DNA from: Plicaturopsis crispa FD-325 SS-3
Lineage: Eukaryota; Basidiomycota; Agaricomycetes; Amylocorticiales; Amylocorticiaceae
Assembly (NCBI GenBank): GCA_000827205.1
Contig: KN832561.1
Location: 1,490,072-1,554,071 of the forward strand
Direction of reading: 5' to 3'
Length of the DNA: 64,000 bases
The notes beneath the pieces are model-generated. The model worked only from the letters and a program-made list of their open reading frames with translations, was not told the DNA's origin and searched no databases. The position numbers were made by a program, and so were the translations under genes. Positions 21,491-32,354 of the stretch are shown here, piece by piece. The first letter of the stretch is position 1; each line of letters starts with the position of its first letter.

Positions 21491-24103
21491 TCAGTCGCCC
21501 AGGATAGCCTGGACGACGTTCTGCACGCGTAGCTGGCGAAGATCTGTATACGTCTGTAGAAGAACAGTTCAGCAAATGCGCAGACAGAACGATAGGCAGA
21601 GACCAAGATATTCACCTGTCCACATCCTACAAATATGATCGGCTGTCCGGTGACATATGTCATGCTTAGTGCGGCACCGACCTAAGACCCGATCAGCGTG
21701 AGCAATATTCTCGGAGGTGCCCCGTATTAGAACCCACCTTGTCATCGACAGTGTCCCACTTGGTCACCAGCATCCCGTCGATGCCACGTCCTGCCCCTCG
21801 GCCGCTGCCGGCAGAGAAATCTCGCAAGGCTCGATCGAACTTGGTCAACTGGTCGACCGCTTCGTTCCCCACGAGGGCTTCACCGACAAATATGATCTTG
21901 TCCGGGTTATTGACAGAGACGAGCTTGGCAAGAGCGCGCATCAACGGCTGTTTAACGCGATAACGTGTCAATATCCGTATGAAAACGTGCAACGCGATGA
22001 ACATCTACCTCGTTATCTTGCATACGCCCTGCAGTGTCGATGAGTACCACGTCGAAGTTGTTGTCCTTGGCTATATGCATGTCAGTGAGAACTTAGACCC
22101 ATATCAATACTGCACGAACGCACCATAAGTGATGGCCTCTTTCGCGATGCCTGCAGCATCCTTTCCATACCCACGCTCGAAGAGCTCCACGCGCCCTTTG
22201 CTATCGCCAGCGCCATTCACGCCGAGCATACTCAGATTGCGTACGTGCACTCGAAGTTGTTCAACTGCGCCGCTCCTGTATTACACCATTCGCGTTAGCC
22301 AGTGCCGGACATTCAATGCGGTATCAGGCTCACCTGAAAGTATCGCATGCAGCGATGAGTACTCGCAACCCATTCTGTATGAGCCAGAAGCACACCTTGG
22401 AAAGGTTCGTGCTCTTGCCGACGCCGTTAACGCCGACAAACGTGATGCTGTATGGGAGACGTTGTTGCGTAGACGGGAGGGGTGACGAGAGTTTCGTGCG
22501 AATGGAAAGGAGGAGATCGGTGGACGTCTTGGGAGTTAGGATGCGCGTGAGCGACGTGGACAAGGCCAGACGGACAGCAGCACTCGTGGCTGTAGATATT
22601 ATCGTTGAGCATATGGTAGCATGAAAGCGAGGGAATCCTACTTTGGAAGCCACCAACTTTCTTGCCTATGAGCCCCTCCCCTACGCCTTCGCACACTTTC
22701 TCTGCGATGTCCTTTGCTACATTCTTTTTCATGAGATGTTGCTTCATCCCCTCCAAGACCGGCTTCAAGTCCTGCTCCGTTAAGACCTTCGACCCTGTCA
22801 ATCGCGCAAAGAGGGATCCGAGGGCTCCCAATCCCCCACCCTTCTCCTCCTTCGCCTTCTTCTCCACGTCCCCGTTCAGGGCCCTCGCAATGACGTCGTC
22901 CGTTTCCGCATCCTCTTCCTTCGAGAACTCCCAATCCTTCACCTCGTACATCCCATCGCTTGTGCGGATGCCCAAAGAGCTCTGGTCTACCAACCCTTCT
23001 AGATCATGTGAGCCTACCGTGGATCCGTCGAATGTCTCCCCGCTGAAATCGAGAGATGCCATGTCGGACTCCGTCGGGGCAGAATCGCCCCACTTGCGCT
23101 GAATTTTTGTTTTCGCCTTTTTCTTGCTGGGACTATCCGTGCTACACAAAACTTAGCAGGTATGTTAGCGAGATGGTAGGACGCGCGTACTCGGAAGAGA
23201 GTGCACTGTCTCGCCCGCTACCCGACTCCAGCCGCCCCCTCCCCCCACGACGACCCCCTCGTCCACGCAGACGGTTCTTTAGGGCTTGTACATTCCTAGC
23301 AATCTGTTGCTCGTCTTGCGGTGTATCGGAAGATTGCGAGGGAACTACGTTGCTTATCAGCAGCAATTCTAAGGTTTCACCAAGAGATCAAATACCTGTG
23401 CTGAAATCATCCGAGGGCGGGCTCGATTCTACTGCAGCGGGACGAGCTGTAGACTTCAATCGAGACTTCCTATCCTGATGCGACCAGGTATGTCAAGATG
23501 TATTCCTTGAGCAGTCATGCGAAGGACGTACCTGAGCAGCCTTGTCCTCGAATCCCTTTAACAATTTATCGAAGACTTTGTCCCATCCTTCCAAGGCCTT
23601 TGCAAAGTTCCACGACGTTGCCAAATCACCGGCGGCGGCTGCGGATAACTTCGCGCTGTTCAAAGCATGCAGGGACGCCACGAACGTTGTGATGAATGGC
23701 TCGAAGAGTTTGACAAACACAGTCTTCAATGCGGCAAGAAGGTCGTCCACATACGTCAGTTGCAGGATACGTTGATACGCAACCTAAGGAACACAGTGTG
23801 AACAGGTGTCGTCGTTATAACACGGGCAGTGCTTACGACAAATATGAGCTCGAGGTCATTGACGAAGGTCCACTTCACGGCGTAGCCATCCTTCTCGTAC
23901 CGCTCTTCCGTCGTTCTTCCCTCAATGAGCGCTTCACGAATAAGGGAGTTGACGGGGGATGAGGACGAGGAGGCCAGGTGCTCGGCTTCAGGCGTGAATG
24001 AACGCGACCATAGCACGATTCCACCTGCAGAACGTATCAGAGAAAATTATAGAACACACAACCAATACTGACCCTTGTGAGATATAGAGCAGTGATCTAG
24101 CAT
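21491..24103 (-). CDS. SRP101: Signal recognition particle receptor subunit alpha
   Basis: SRalpha docks SRP-ribosome complexes at the ER and is an SRP-type GTPase. Exon 1 encodes [11 protein letters not shown] and joins to [16 protein letters not shown], the SRX domain start. The linker is charged and disordered ([31 protein letters not shown]). The N domain reads [20 protein letters not shown] and [19 protein letters not shown]. GTPase motifs are [16 protein letters not shown] (G1), CDTFR (G2), [11 protein letters not shown] (G3) and [14 protein letters not shown] (G4, with W where F is usual). The C-terminus ends [18 protein letters not shown]. About nine introns. Divergent from the WD40 gene, with 168 bp between starts. 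Confidence 0.93.
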
Positions 24104-24271
24104 AGTGTTCTAACAATTGCTAGTGACGGTCAGGAAGTGAAATCTAGTTGAAGAATTTTGACGCGCGCTTCCAAGTCCTCTCATGATCAGCGGACGTCTG
24201 GCTCTTTCCTAGTGACATCTACATAGCCTGTCGCCTCCTCCTACAAACCTAGCGTTTTCGCGTCATACACG
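24104..24271. promoter_or_regulatory. Bidirectional promoter, SRPR / WD40 gene
   Basis: 168 bp separate two divergent start codons. No recognisable element beyond this arrangement. Confidence 0.45.
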
Positions 24272-25868
24272 ATGACAGACACAGACAAGAACAACTTTCT
24301 TCGAGCTGAGGCGGAGCTAGTCCTCAACGAAGTGTGTTCATCATCGATCGACTGCGACTTCACTCTCAACGGATGTCTGCAAGGCCCGGAGAAAGAAATC
24401 TGAACGGACAAAAACCCTCGGGTCTCCAATTCAGCTCGCAGGGATTGCCCTCGCCATCGCCATTCGTGGCGGGCACGCCTGGATAGCTGAAAACACTACG
24501 GTCGCGAAGAAGATCGACCTTGAGGTGCGCCTACTGCAACTTCGACGCGTACTTTTCTCCGTAGTGACGCATCACATTTGACTTAGACAGGCAAGATACT
24601 GCAAATCTACAAGGGACACACCGCGCCTGTCACTTGTCTCGCTTTCTGCGACAAGGTTGCTGGTTCTGGGGATGGAAAGATACTCATTACAGGATCATGG
24701 GACAAGGTATAATCGTTTGTCCATGAACACGCGACATTTGCTCAGATAGCTACCAGACAATCAAGCTGTGGGATACAGAGGTGAGCATGCCCCCTCATCA
24801 AGCTTATCTGGGTCTGATCTTTCCAGACCAAAGCAGTGATATCCACAACGGAAGGCCATGAAGATTTCGTCAAAGCCTTGTTTGTGATCCCTTCTCTCCA
24901 GATTCTAGTGTCTGGCAGCTCGGATAAAGTTGTGAGGTTCTGGTAAGCATATGAATCTCTCAGTTCACCGGTCTTGCTCTGCAACTTCAGCATTGCAGGG
25001 ACCTTTCCACAGCGACGGAGATGCGACCTTTGTCGTCTGTTGGTTCTATTTCTTCGCATACGCGTCCCGTTGAAAGTATAGACGGATACGCGACTTCCGA
25101 CACTTCCGCCCTTCTCTTCACGGCTGATACAATGGGTATAATAAAAGCCTGGAACCTGGAGAAAGATGCGGGCACACCGCCTCGCTGGAAAAGTACGCTG
25201 AACGGCGAGCTCATTAACCATCGGACAAGGGTGAACGAAATGCTCTATGGAAATGGCCAACTTTGGACAGGTATGCGATCGTGGACGGCTGTTCTAACAA
25301 CACATCTGACGGGCTGCCAGCTTCCTCCGACGATACCGTGCAAGTGCAAGATCACCCCGCATCTTCCTCTTCCACGAAGCCTATCCCACCCATCCCTCAT
25401 CCTGTTGCCGTGCGTGCTGTCCTCCCTCTTGCCCTCACACCACTCTCCGAACCATACCTTATTACGGGTGCGGGCGACATCATCCGCGTATACGACGTGT
25501 CGTCGCCGGACGAGCCTGAGCTCCTTGGCACCGTCGATGCACACTGGCACGACGTCACAGCGCTACGGCTGTGGATACGAAAATTTGAGGGTGACGATGG
25601 CCGGATGCGCGTCGAGCCGTGGATCGTGAGCGCGAGCTTAGACGGGACAATACGAAAATGGCGTCTCAGTGGTCAGACTCTCCTTCTGATCATTCAAGAG
25701 TGGCTAAAAACTGACATGTTCTCCGATCTAATAGAGCTGTTAAGTCCATCACCAGTACCACCCACTCCGAAGACACCCCCTCCTCCCAAGCAACAAGATG
25801 AGGGGTTCAAGATGTCCGAGGAGGAGGAACGAGAGCTCGCGGAATTGTTAGATTCTGACGAAGAATGA
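24272..25868 (+). CDS. WD40-repeat protein of unknown role
   Basis: A beta-propeller protein with at least five visible repeats. Exon 1 reads MTDTDKNNFLRAEAELVLNE; an intron (about 24332-24381) joins it to ARRKKSERTKTLGSPIQLAG. Propeller blades include ILQIYKGHTAPVTCLAF, ILITGSWDKTIKLWD, TEGHEDFVKALFV, LVSGSSDKVVRFWDLS, LFTADTMGIIKAWNLEKD, YLITGAGDIIRVYDV and WIVSASLDGTIRKWRLS. The tail is Pro-rich then acidic (MSEEEERELAELLDSDEE). Some exons are very short (for example IKLWDTE near 24755-24781). I do not recognise an orthologue with a known job; such propellers usually serve as protein-binding platforms. Confidence 0.85.
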
Positions 25869-26152
25869 TCGGTGTACAGAATAACGTATTCTGGCTCATG
25901 TGGTAAATTGTACGCTGTGAGGACTCCAAACTTGACTCCCTGTGTCAGATAACTTCATGTGTCATGCGAGCAGACACGTTCCTTTTGCCCCTCGTGAGTA
26001 GCAACACTCTCAGACAGCCCGACGACGATACTCTTTGACTCTCATTTGAATCAGAAAGCAATTTCAGAAAGCAGGTCACTCCAGCGTTTGCTTATACACA
26101 ATCGACTAGAGTGTCAAGATACCCCCCGGAATGTCCTGCGGCCCAGAAGCGG

Positions 26153-27495
26153 TTATAACTTATAGCTCGACTCCCAACGCTCTTCCCACCTTGGCGTGAA
26201 GGGATCCTCGTTCAGTGTTCTCGGCTTCCAATCCTTCGGTACCCATCCCTTTTCCTCTTGCTCTTTCGCCCACTCCTCAAGCGCAGGAATGACTTTGTGC
26301 TCAACATGCCATGTCCCCTTGTACTCTTTCATCGAGGGTTTCGCGTCGGTGAGGATCTTCAACAGCAAGCGCGGCATATATGGCTCCTCGCGGAATTGCG
26401 TCACCGGCGTGAAGAGCGCCTTGAAATTGAAGACGATGGCGCGCGAATGTGGCAGTCGCCGCAAAGTCTGCCAGTCGACACGCAGATTAACGTCTTCGAT
26501 CCGCAGGTCAGGCTTCTGCGTCTCACGCAGCGCGAAGTGTGGGTCGTCGGCCTGCAAGAACAGTGGCTCGCCAATCTCGAGTCCCCATGAACCTCGCTGA
26601 ATTGACTTGTCCGCAGGCATCTTGGAGAAATAGCTAGTGCGCCGAAGGTGAGCCATCTATTTGCCACAACGTGGGGGGACAAGGCTTACCGGTCCATCGA
26701 CATCGACATTTTGTCATAATCAGGAATGGGCTCGTGGATAGCGTGCAGCGGCTTCCCGATCTTCGTCCCCACATTCCACCCAAGCGCCGAGCAGCCCACC
26801 CCCGCCCGCATGCAATACAGGCCAGTCTTCTCATCCTTCAGCGTGAGCAGAAAGTCCTCCGGTATGTTCTCCATCAGCACCACCAGCGGATCCGCGCTGT
26901 ACGTCTCCGTGCGCGTACCGAGGATGCGGTTCTCGAACACGCCCGTCGCGCCGTCGAACGTGAACTGCGTCGGATAGCGCACGCAGACGTACTGGATGAC
27001 CATCTCCATGAGCTCGCGGCACGCGGGCTCTGCGCCGGGCAGCGTTGCGAGCACACTCGCGCCATGCTTTTCCCAGATGGCCTTGCGCTGCGCGATGCGC
27101 TCACGGTATGTCGACTCGAGCTCGATCCACCAGTCAGGCTCTAGCTTTTTCAGTGCTGATGTCATTTCAGTTCATCATCGGGATGGTACAGTTTATCGAG
27201 ACAGTTATCAGCATGTGGATGGCGGCATGCATTATCGCGACGTACACATTGTCTGGTGATACTCCCATCGAAACGGGCGATAAGGCCGTGGACGTGCCTT
27301 GTCGATGTCAAAGTCGGGGAGCGGCGTGGGCAGCGGCATGTTGCATAGCTTGAAGTAGTCCGGTGGGCTACGGCGAGCGATCAGCCTCCGTCTGGCGTAG
27401 ACCCCCACGGCAAGAGCGGCAACTACTATCGCTGCGATCGAGGGCAGTAGGTGCTCGCGCAGCGTCTGCATTGATACTTGGGCGTACAGTGCCAT
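26153..27495 (-). CDS. DUF3445 heme-dependent oxidative N-demethylase-like protein, membrane-anchored
   Basis: DUF3445 proteins include the heme-binding alpha subunit of bacterial oxidative N-demethylase. The start at 27495 gives MALYAQVSMQTLREHLLPSI, then a hydrophobic anchor (AAIVVAALAVGVY) followed by arginines, so the catalytic part should face the cytosol. Family blocks are ALKKLEPDWWIELESTY, GLYCMRAGVGCSALGWNVG, IGKPLHAIHEPIPDYDKMSM, SWGLEIGEPLFLQADDP and VDWQTLRRLPHSRAIVFNFK. Introns lie at about 27170-27240 and 26660-26690. The protein has about 385 residues. An earlier start at 27582 is possible but less likely. The substrate in fungi is not known. Confidence 0.85.
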
Positions 27496-27978
27496 TGCTG
27501 TGTCTATCCGCGTTATGTCGTTGCTTTCACTCAAAAAGCTGTAAGTAGGCAGACGAGTAAGGTCAAGAAAGGACCTTCCCATTTATCTACCTTACTCGCT
27601 ATCGCCGAGTGAGGGCCGTCTGCGCGCCGAATTAGCCATAATGAAAATCGAATTCAGCATACGCGACGACGCACTTCTATCTTATCTAGTCATGTCACAG
27701 GCTCATGTGCCGAGTCTTCTCGGAAAACCTCGCGTCGAGCCTCCATAGACAGCCGGTCAGATGGTTAGATTGACTCAAGACTGGGGCAAGAGATACAGAA
27801 TGTAAAGAGTCCTTTATATGATAGATGTCTAAGTGAGGTGTACACAAATACAATGAAGAACCATGCAAGGAGACGGAAACGGAAAGATAACGCAGACACT
27901 TGGCGAGTGTTGAACCATGCGGATTTGGGACCAGCCGTGGTCTGCGGACGATGATGACGAATGTAGCCAACCTCCAGG
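27496..27978. other. Intergenic region between DUF3445 and nitronate monooxygenase genes
   Basis: About 480 bp, both neighbours on the minus strand. It holds the DUF3445 promoter and the downstream end of the other gene. No further gene seen. Confidence 0.45.
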
Positions 27979-29761
27979 CTATAGCTTCGCGCGAGGGTTG
28001 ATAAGCGCTGTCGCGTTCATGAGCGTACGTGCTGCTGTAGTCACTAGTTCATCGACACTGCAGGGTTGGGTGTTAGCGCCAGTAAATGATGCAGAAAATG
28101 CGGCAAGGAGGAGTGAGGCGATGAGCGTGAATGAAGGATAGAGTGGGGAGTAGTAAGAATGCATGGATCAGTACGTACATCGCTTTTGCAGGCTTGATGT
28201 CGTTTACTGAGCCCGCCACCTTGCCCATCAGCCCTGTATATGCATCGCGCATGAAAACATGAGGACACAGCAAGGCACCAGCGTATGTGTTGGATGGAGG
28301 TGTATATGTTGTCGAGGATGTGTAGTTCGATATGTAATGTTGCATCGAGCGTTGATCGAAAGGAGAGCAGGGGTTGATAGAGATGCGATTTGATCGAGAG
28401 CAAGGTAGAGGCAGGTGAAGTCAGCATGATATATTCCAAAACCAGCAAAACAAGCACGTACACATCCGACCCTCCATAGATTTCTCGGGGTGGATCTCCA
28501 TCTCTACATCGTGGGGGACCTTGCCGTTAGACACAAGCGCATCGATCTCCGCTTGCCTTCGGTCCTCCCTAGTCGAAGTCAGGAAGCCATCGACGTACAT
28601 GATCAACCACAAGACTCACCATTCCGCAACGTACGGAGTCCGTCGGACGTTCAGCGGCCGCCCGGAATATATCAATGTGCGTACAGTGTCGTCGTATCCA
28701 GCTGAGAGGACGAGATCCTTATGTGTCTTCGGAGCGCCTGCTTCCTCAGATGCAACGAAACGCGTGCCAACCCATACACCGGCGGCACCGTACCTGTACC
28801 TCTACGTCAGTATGCGTTTACGTAAATGCGGGGAACGCTTAGGACATACGAGAGAGCAGCGGCAAGCCCACGTCCATCTGCGATACCACCGGCTGCGACA
28901 ACGATGATGGGCTCGCCGGTGAGTGGGCTGCGTGCATCAGTGGAGCGGCAGGCATCGACGCAGGCGGGGATCAGGACGGAGAAGGGCGTGTCGCCAGTGT
29001 GGCCGCCGCCCTCGCCACCCTGTGCGCATATGATGTCCACGCCTTGTGCAAGCGCTTTCTTGACGTGCTGTATAGCAGGGAGAACATGAGACGAGGTAAT
29101 CTGACATGGTATGATGCGCATATACGTACTTTGGGGTGCCCGACCATGCTGTGAGGAATGAGGCGCGTCAATATCGGTGATAGCTCGGGGGCGTGGTAAT
29201 GAGTACGCACTTCATGACTGCGATACCTGCAGCGTGGAGCTTATCCACCATCTCACGCGGTGGGACGCCAACCGCGCATATGAAGAGTGCCGGCTTACTG
29301 CGGACTATCACTTCCGTCAACTCCGGAAGTTGTCCTTTGGTGTAATCAGTCTGTTCGGTGTTCAGATGTGATGCGATTGCCAAGGGAATTGAATGACGGC
29401 GTACGTTGGTCTTTCGGGCGCTTCCCCCGACCTGGGGAATGAGGAGGTCGATACCGAACGGTGCGTTGGGATCGTCAAGGTACGACTTGAGCTCGTCTAT
29501 GTTCTGCTGCAGGATCTTTGGCGACTGTCGGACGCCGCCTATGGATCCAATGCCGCCTGCGTTAGTGACTGCCGCAGCGAGCTTGGGGCCTGCTGCGACG
29601 TTCATCCCTGGCGTCAACAGATGTCAGCGTAGGCGCGTAGGGCAGCAGCGTCACGACCGACCTGCAAGCATTACGGGGTGGTTTATGTTGAACAATTTTG
29701 TGAGGGGGGTGGTGAATACGGGGGCCAATTTCTGCGTGCGCATCTCGGTAGTGGAAAGCAT
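27979..29761 (-). CDS. Nitronate monooxygenase (2-nitropropane dioxygenase-like)
   Basis: An FMN enzyme that oxidises alkyl nitronates such as propionate 3-nitronate. Exon 1 gives MLSTTEMRTQKLAPVFTTPL and TKLFNINHPVMLAG, joined to GMNVAAGPKLAAAVTNAGG. FMN-site blocks are CAQGGEGGGHTGDTPFSVL, VVAAGGIADGRGLAAALSYG and AAGVWVGTRFVASEEAGAP. The C-terminus is spread over small exons: EDRRQAEIDALVSNGKVP, GLMGKVAGSVNDIKPAKA and, after an intron at about 28069-28174, IVDELVTTAARTLMNA with stop at 27979. The terminal exon join (AKA|IVDEL) reproduces the family's usual KPAKEIVDEM. About seven introns; about 370 residues. Confidence 0.9.
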
Positions 29762-31405
29762 TTTGGAGGATGGGAAAGTATAGTGAGGGCATTCTGATAT
29801 GGGCGCGCATTTTATAGGTATTTCTGGTGCAATGTGGTTTCAGATCTGAAGGCAGCAGCCCCAGATGTGCACACCCTAGCGGACCACGGCAACCGCAGGC
29901 CGGCACTCGCGGACTTTGAATCCAATTTTTTAAGTCTTTTGGGTTTTGTAGGCACGAGATTTTACGGCAATTACGACACAATCTTTAGTCCGCTCTGCCT
30001 GCATTGTTACATGCCGCGTCGTGGCCTCAGGGCGGCGCGCAACGTTGCGATGCTGGTCGCGAGTCGCAGCAGGCAGCCCGGTGCGCTCGGCAGAACGAGG
30101 CAGCGACGCAAGAGCCGGTCGCAATGGCATCCGATATCTTTGCAATATCGTACCCTTCTATTTTTCCCCCTGTTCTGAGTTCACACTTTGCACCGCAAAG
30201 CGTCCGTGCGCTTTCTAATGTGGAAGCCTCGCAATGGAAGCGATTGATATATCGACGGCAACCGCCACAACGGTGCTCCTGCATATGGAGAATGCTCTAT
30301 ACCATTGGGGCCGGACTTCGACGTTGAAAGCGGCCATTTGACCAAGAGCTGACTCTCACCGGGACTTTCCAAAGCACCCGGAACTGTACGATGCAGATTG
30401 GAGCAGCTTGTGATCAGAGGCTTGTGCTAGACTGTGTGAGCTTGGGAAAGGTCCAGAGTTTCGCGCGTGAAAACTGTGGGACTAATGTAGATCCGAGTCA
30501 GACCTTCAGGATAGAACAGATGGAAAGGACAAGATCAATCAGGGAGATGGGAAGGCTTAGAGGTACAATTGGAGAGACTGAGCAAAGACTACATGGGTAC
30601 ACGGAGAGCAGTCGCGTGAATGCTAGTTCAGAGGGATACTTAAGGGGGGATAAGAACGTCTAGTGCGCGCTAGTGCGCACTGCGCGTGAGTCGTCGGACG
30701 TGCAGGTGGATGTTCCGTTGCCGCCGCGGAGTGTCAATTTTATGGGTTTTTATTTCTATTTTATTACGGCTTGAAATATTTGCTCAAAGCTCCAGCTTCC
30801 TAGTCACCTGGACAATAAAACAATTACCAGCGGCTGAGCAGGGTCCGGAAGTATATCCTTGCTGCGTACTGATACGGTCCCAGGGAACGTTCTACGAGGG
30901 AAACGGGATACCTCCTCGGCGGAAATTATGAGACCTTCCTTCGCGTATTGTCTACCCACGTGGAGCCACGTTCAGTTTGATTCTGATAAAATTAACAATA
31001 TTGGGCACTGATTATCGTCAAGTATGTACTAACCGTTACTCTCGCGGTGGCGTCTCAGTATTGTTTCCTGAACAACGCAGCCATCGCAGTCGCTTGTGTC
31101 TCCAAGTCGTCCCTGACCGTCGTCACGAATTTATTGTCGCGGCGCGCTGACTTGGCGCACATTACGCCTGAACATCGGAAAGAAAAGGAAGGAACGGACG
31201 TCGCACTGTCGCTGGAAGTTCGCGGGAACAGGTGGGAACTCAGGAAGCGCGTCCTTCCGTTCGAAAGGAGTCAAAGTCGCGTTCTGGGGCGCCCACAGAA
31301 ACCGGTGGCCGTGTTGCGCGCTCGAATTCTCCTGAGGCATCCTGAGGCCCGAACACGAGTACGGACGATCGCGAGCAACGCATCAGATTCAACATACAAA
31401 AAAAT
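29762..31405. other. Gene-poor stretch of 1.6 kb
   Basis: Only short frames of Arg/Ser-rich or mixed composition are present on either strand and none shows a family signature. The left end is the nitronate monooxygenase promoter. A short alternating purine/pyrimidine motif (TAGTGCGC, twice) lies at 30661-30680. No transposon ends were seen. Confidence 0.45.
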
Positions 31406-32284
31406 ATGAGTCGCTTATCCTCATTTCGCGGCCCATCTACGCCCAGCGCTTCGCCTGTAAAGCATCCTCCGACTTCTCCGAGCAACAGCACATCGCGTCT
31501 CGCCGAGTCTACGTATCACCGCAAAGTCCGATCCCTCCTGCAGGAGCTGCGCGCCACCGCGCAGACATGGGACGACATCGTCCTTGTCGACGGGCTGAAA
31601 GCCGCCCGGGGCCTTGTCGACACCCGCACTGACCTGGAGTGAGTTCCACTCACATCATCTGTATATTGGTTGCAGTGGCTGAACGGTATGATGCGTGATT
31701 TCGCAGGAACGCCCTGGCGCTCGTCCCTGCAGGTACCCTTCCCCGGACCCGCCTGGTCACCCCCAAGCTTGCGATCATGGAAAAACGGATTGAAGAGTTG
31801 GATGGTGTGCTCGTGAAGCTTGTATGCACATTTTTCACATGTCTTGTTACCCGGGTATTGACTGCAGGGTGGGCAGCAAAAGCAATTTCGCAAGATGAAT
31901 GCTGCCGTAGAGAACATGGAAAGTCTACTCTGCGATGCACACAAAGTCAAAGGATGGCAGTGGGTATACGAAGAACCACTTTGGACGACCTGGCCCCTGG
32001 AGAAGTTTGGTTAGTTGCGTCTAGCCGCGCCTTGCACTAGAAGGAAGATCTGACAAGAATACGCAGTATCCACCATCCCAGATCTGCTTATTCCGTATCA
32101 TCGGTCTCTACACATGCACATCGCGCTTGTAGACACCCTGCGGCCACACAACGTTTCCTTCCAAGACTCACGCGAGGCGATCGCAAAATGGGTCGACCAG
32201 CCATGTCTGGAGGAAAACGGTTGGGACGCGCGCTGGGAAGAGCTCTGCGCCGTCGAAGTCGAGCGATGGGACGCACCCCGATGA
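31406..32284 (+). CDS. Conserved-looking hypothetical protein, helical
   Basis: I do not recognise the family. Four exons give one frame of about 230 residues. The N-terminus is Ser/Pro-rich (MSRLSSFRGPSTPSASPVKH), followed by predicted helices: STYHRKVRSLLQELRATAQT, WDDIVLVDGLKAARGLVDTR, PKLAIMEKRIEELDGVLVKL and FRKMNAAVENMESLLCDAHK. The C-terminus has tryptophan-rich stretches (GWQWVYEEPLWTTWPLEKF, WDARWEELCAVEVERW). Introns at about 31640-31706, 31819-31867 and 32009-32066 have GT..AG ends. A small coiled-coil subunit of a complex would fit, but that is a guess. It is tail-to-tail with SYF1, 70 bp apart. Confidence 0.7.
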
Positions 32285-32354
32285 CATTAAAACGCGAAAA
32301 CACACTAGTACGGATACAGCAAAATAATAAGAATGGTGCAAAGATTGGGGGCCC

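Noticed and set aside
30655-30690. TAGTGCGC repeats as a regulatory palindrome
   Set aside because: Only two short imperfect copies and no neighbouring gene start; most likely chance.
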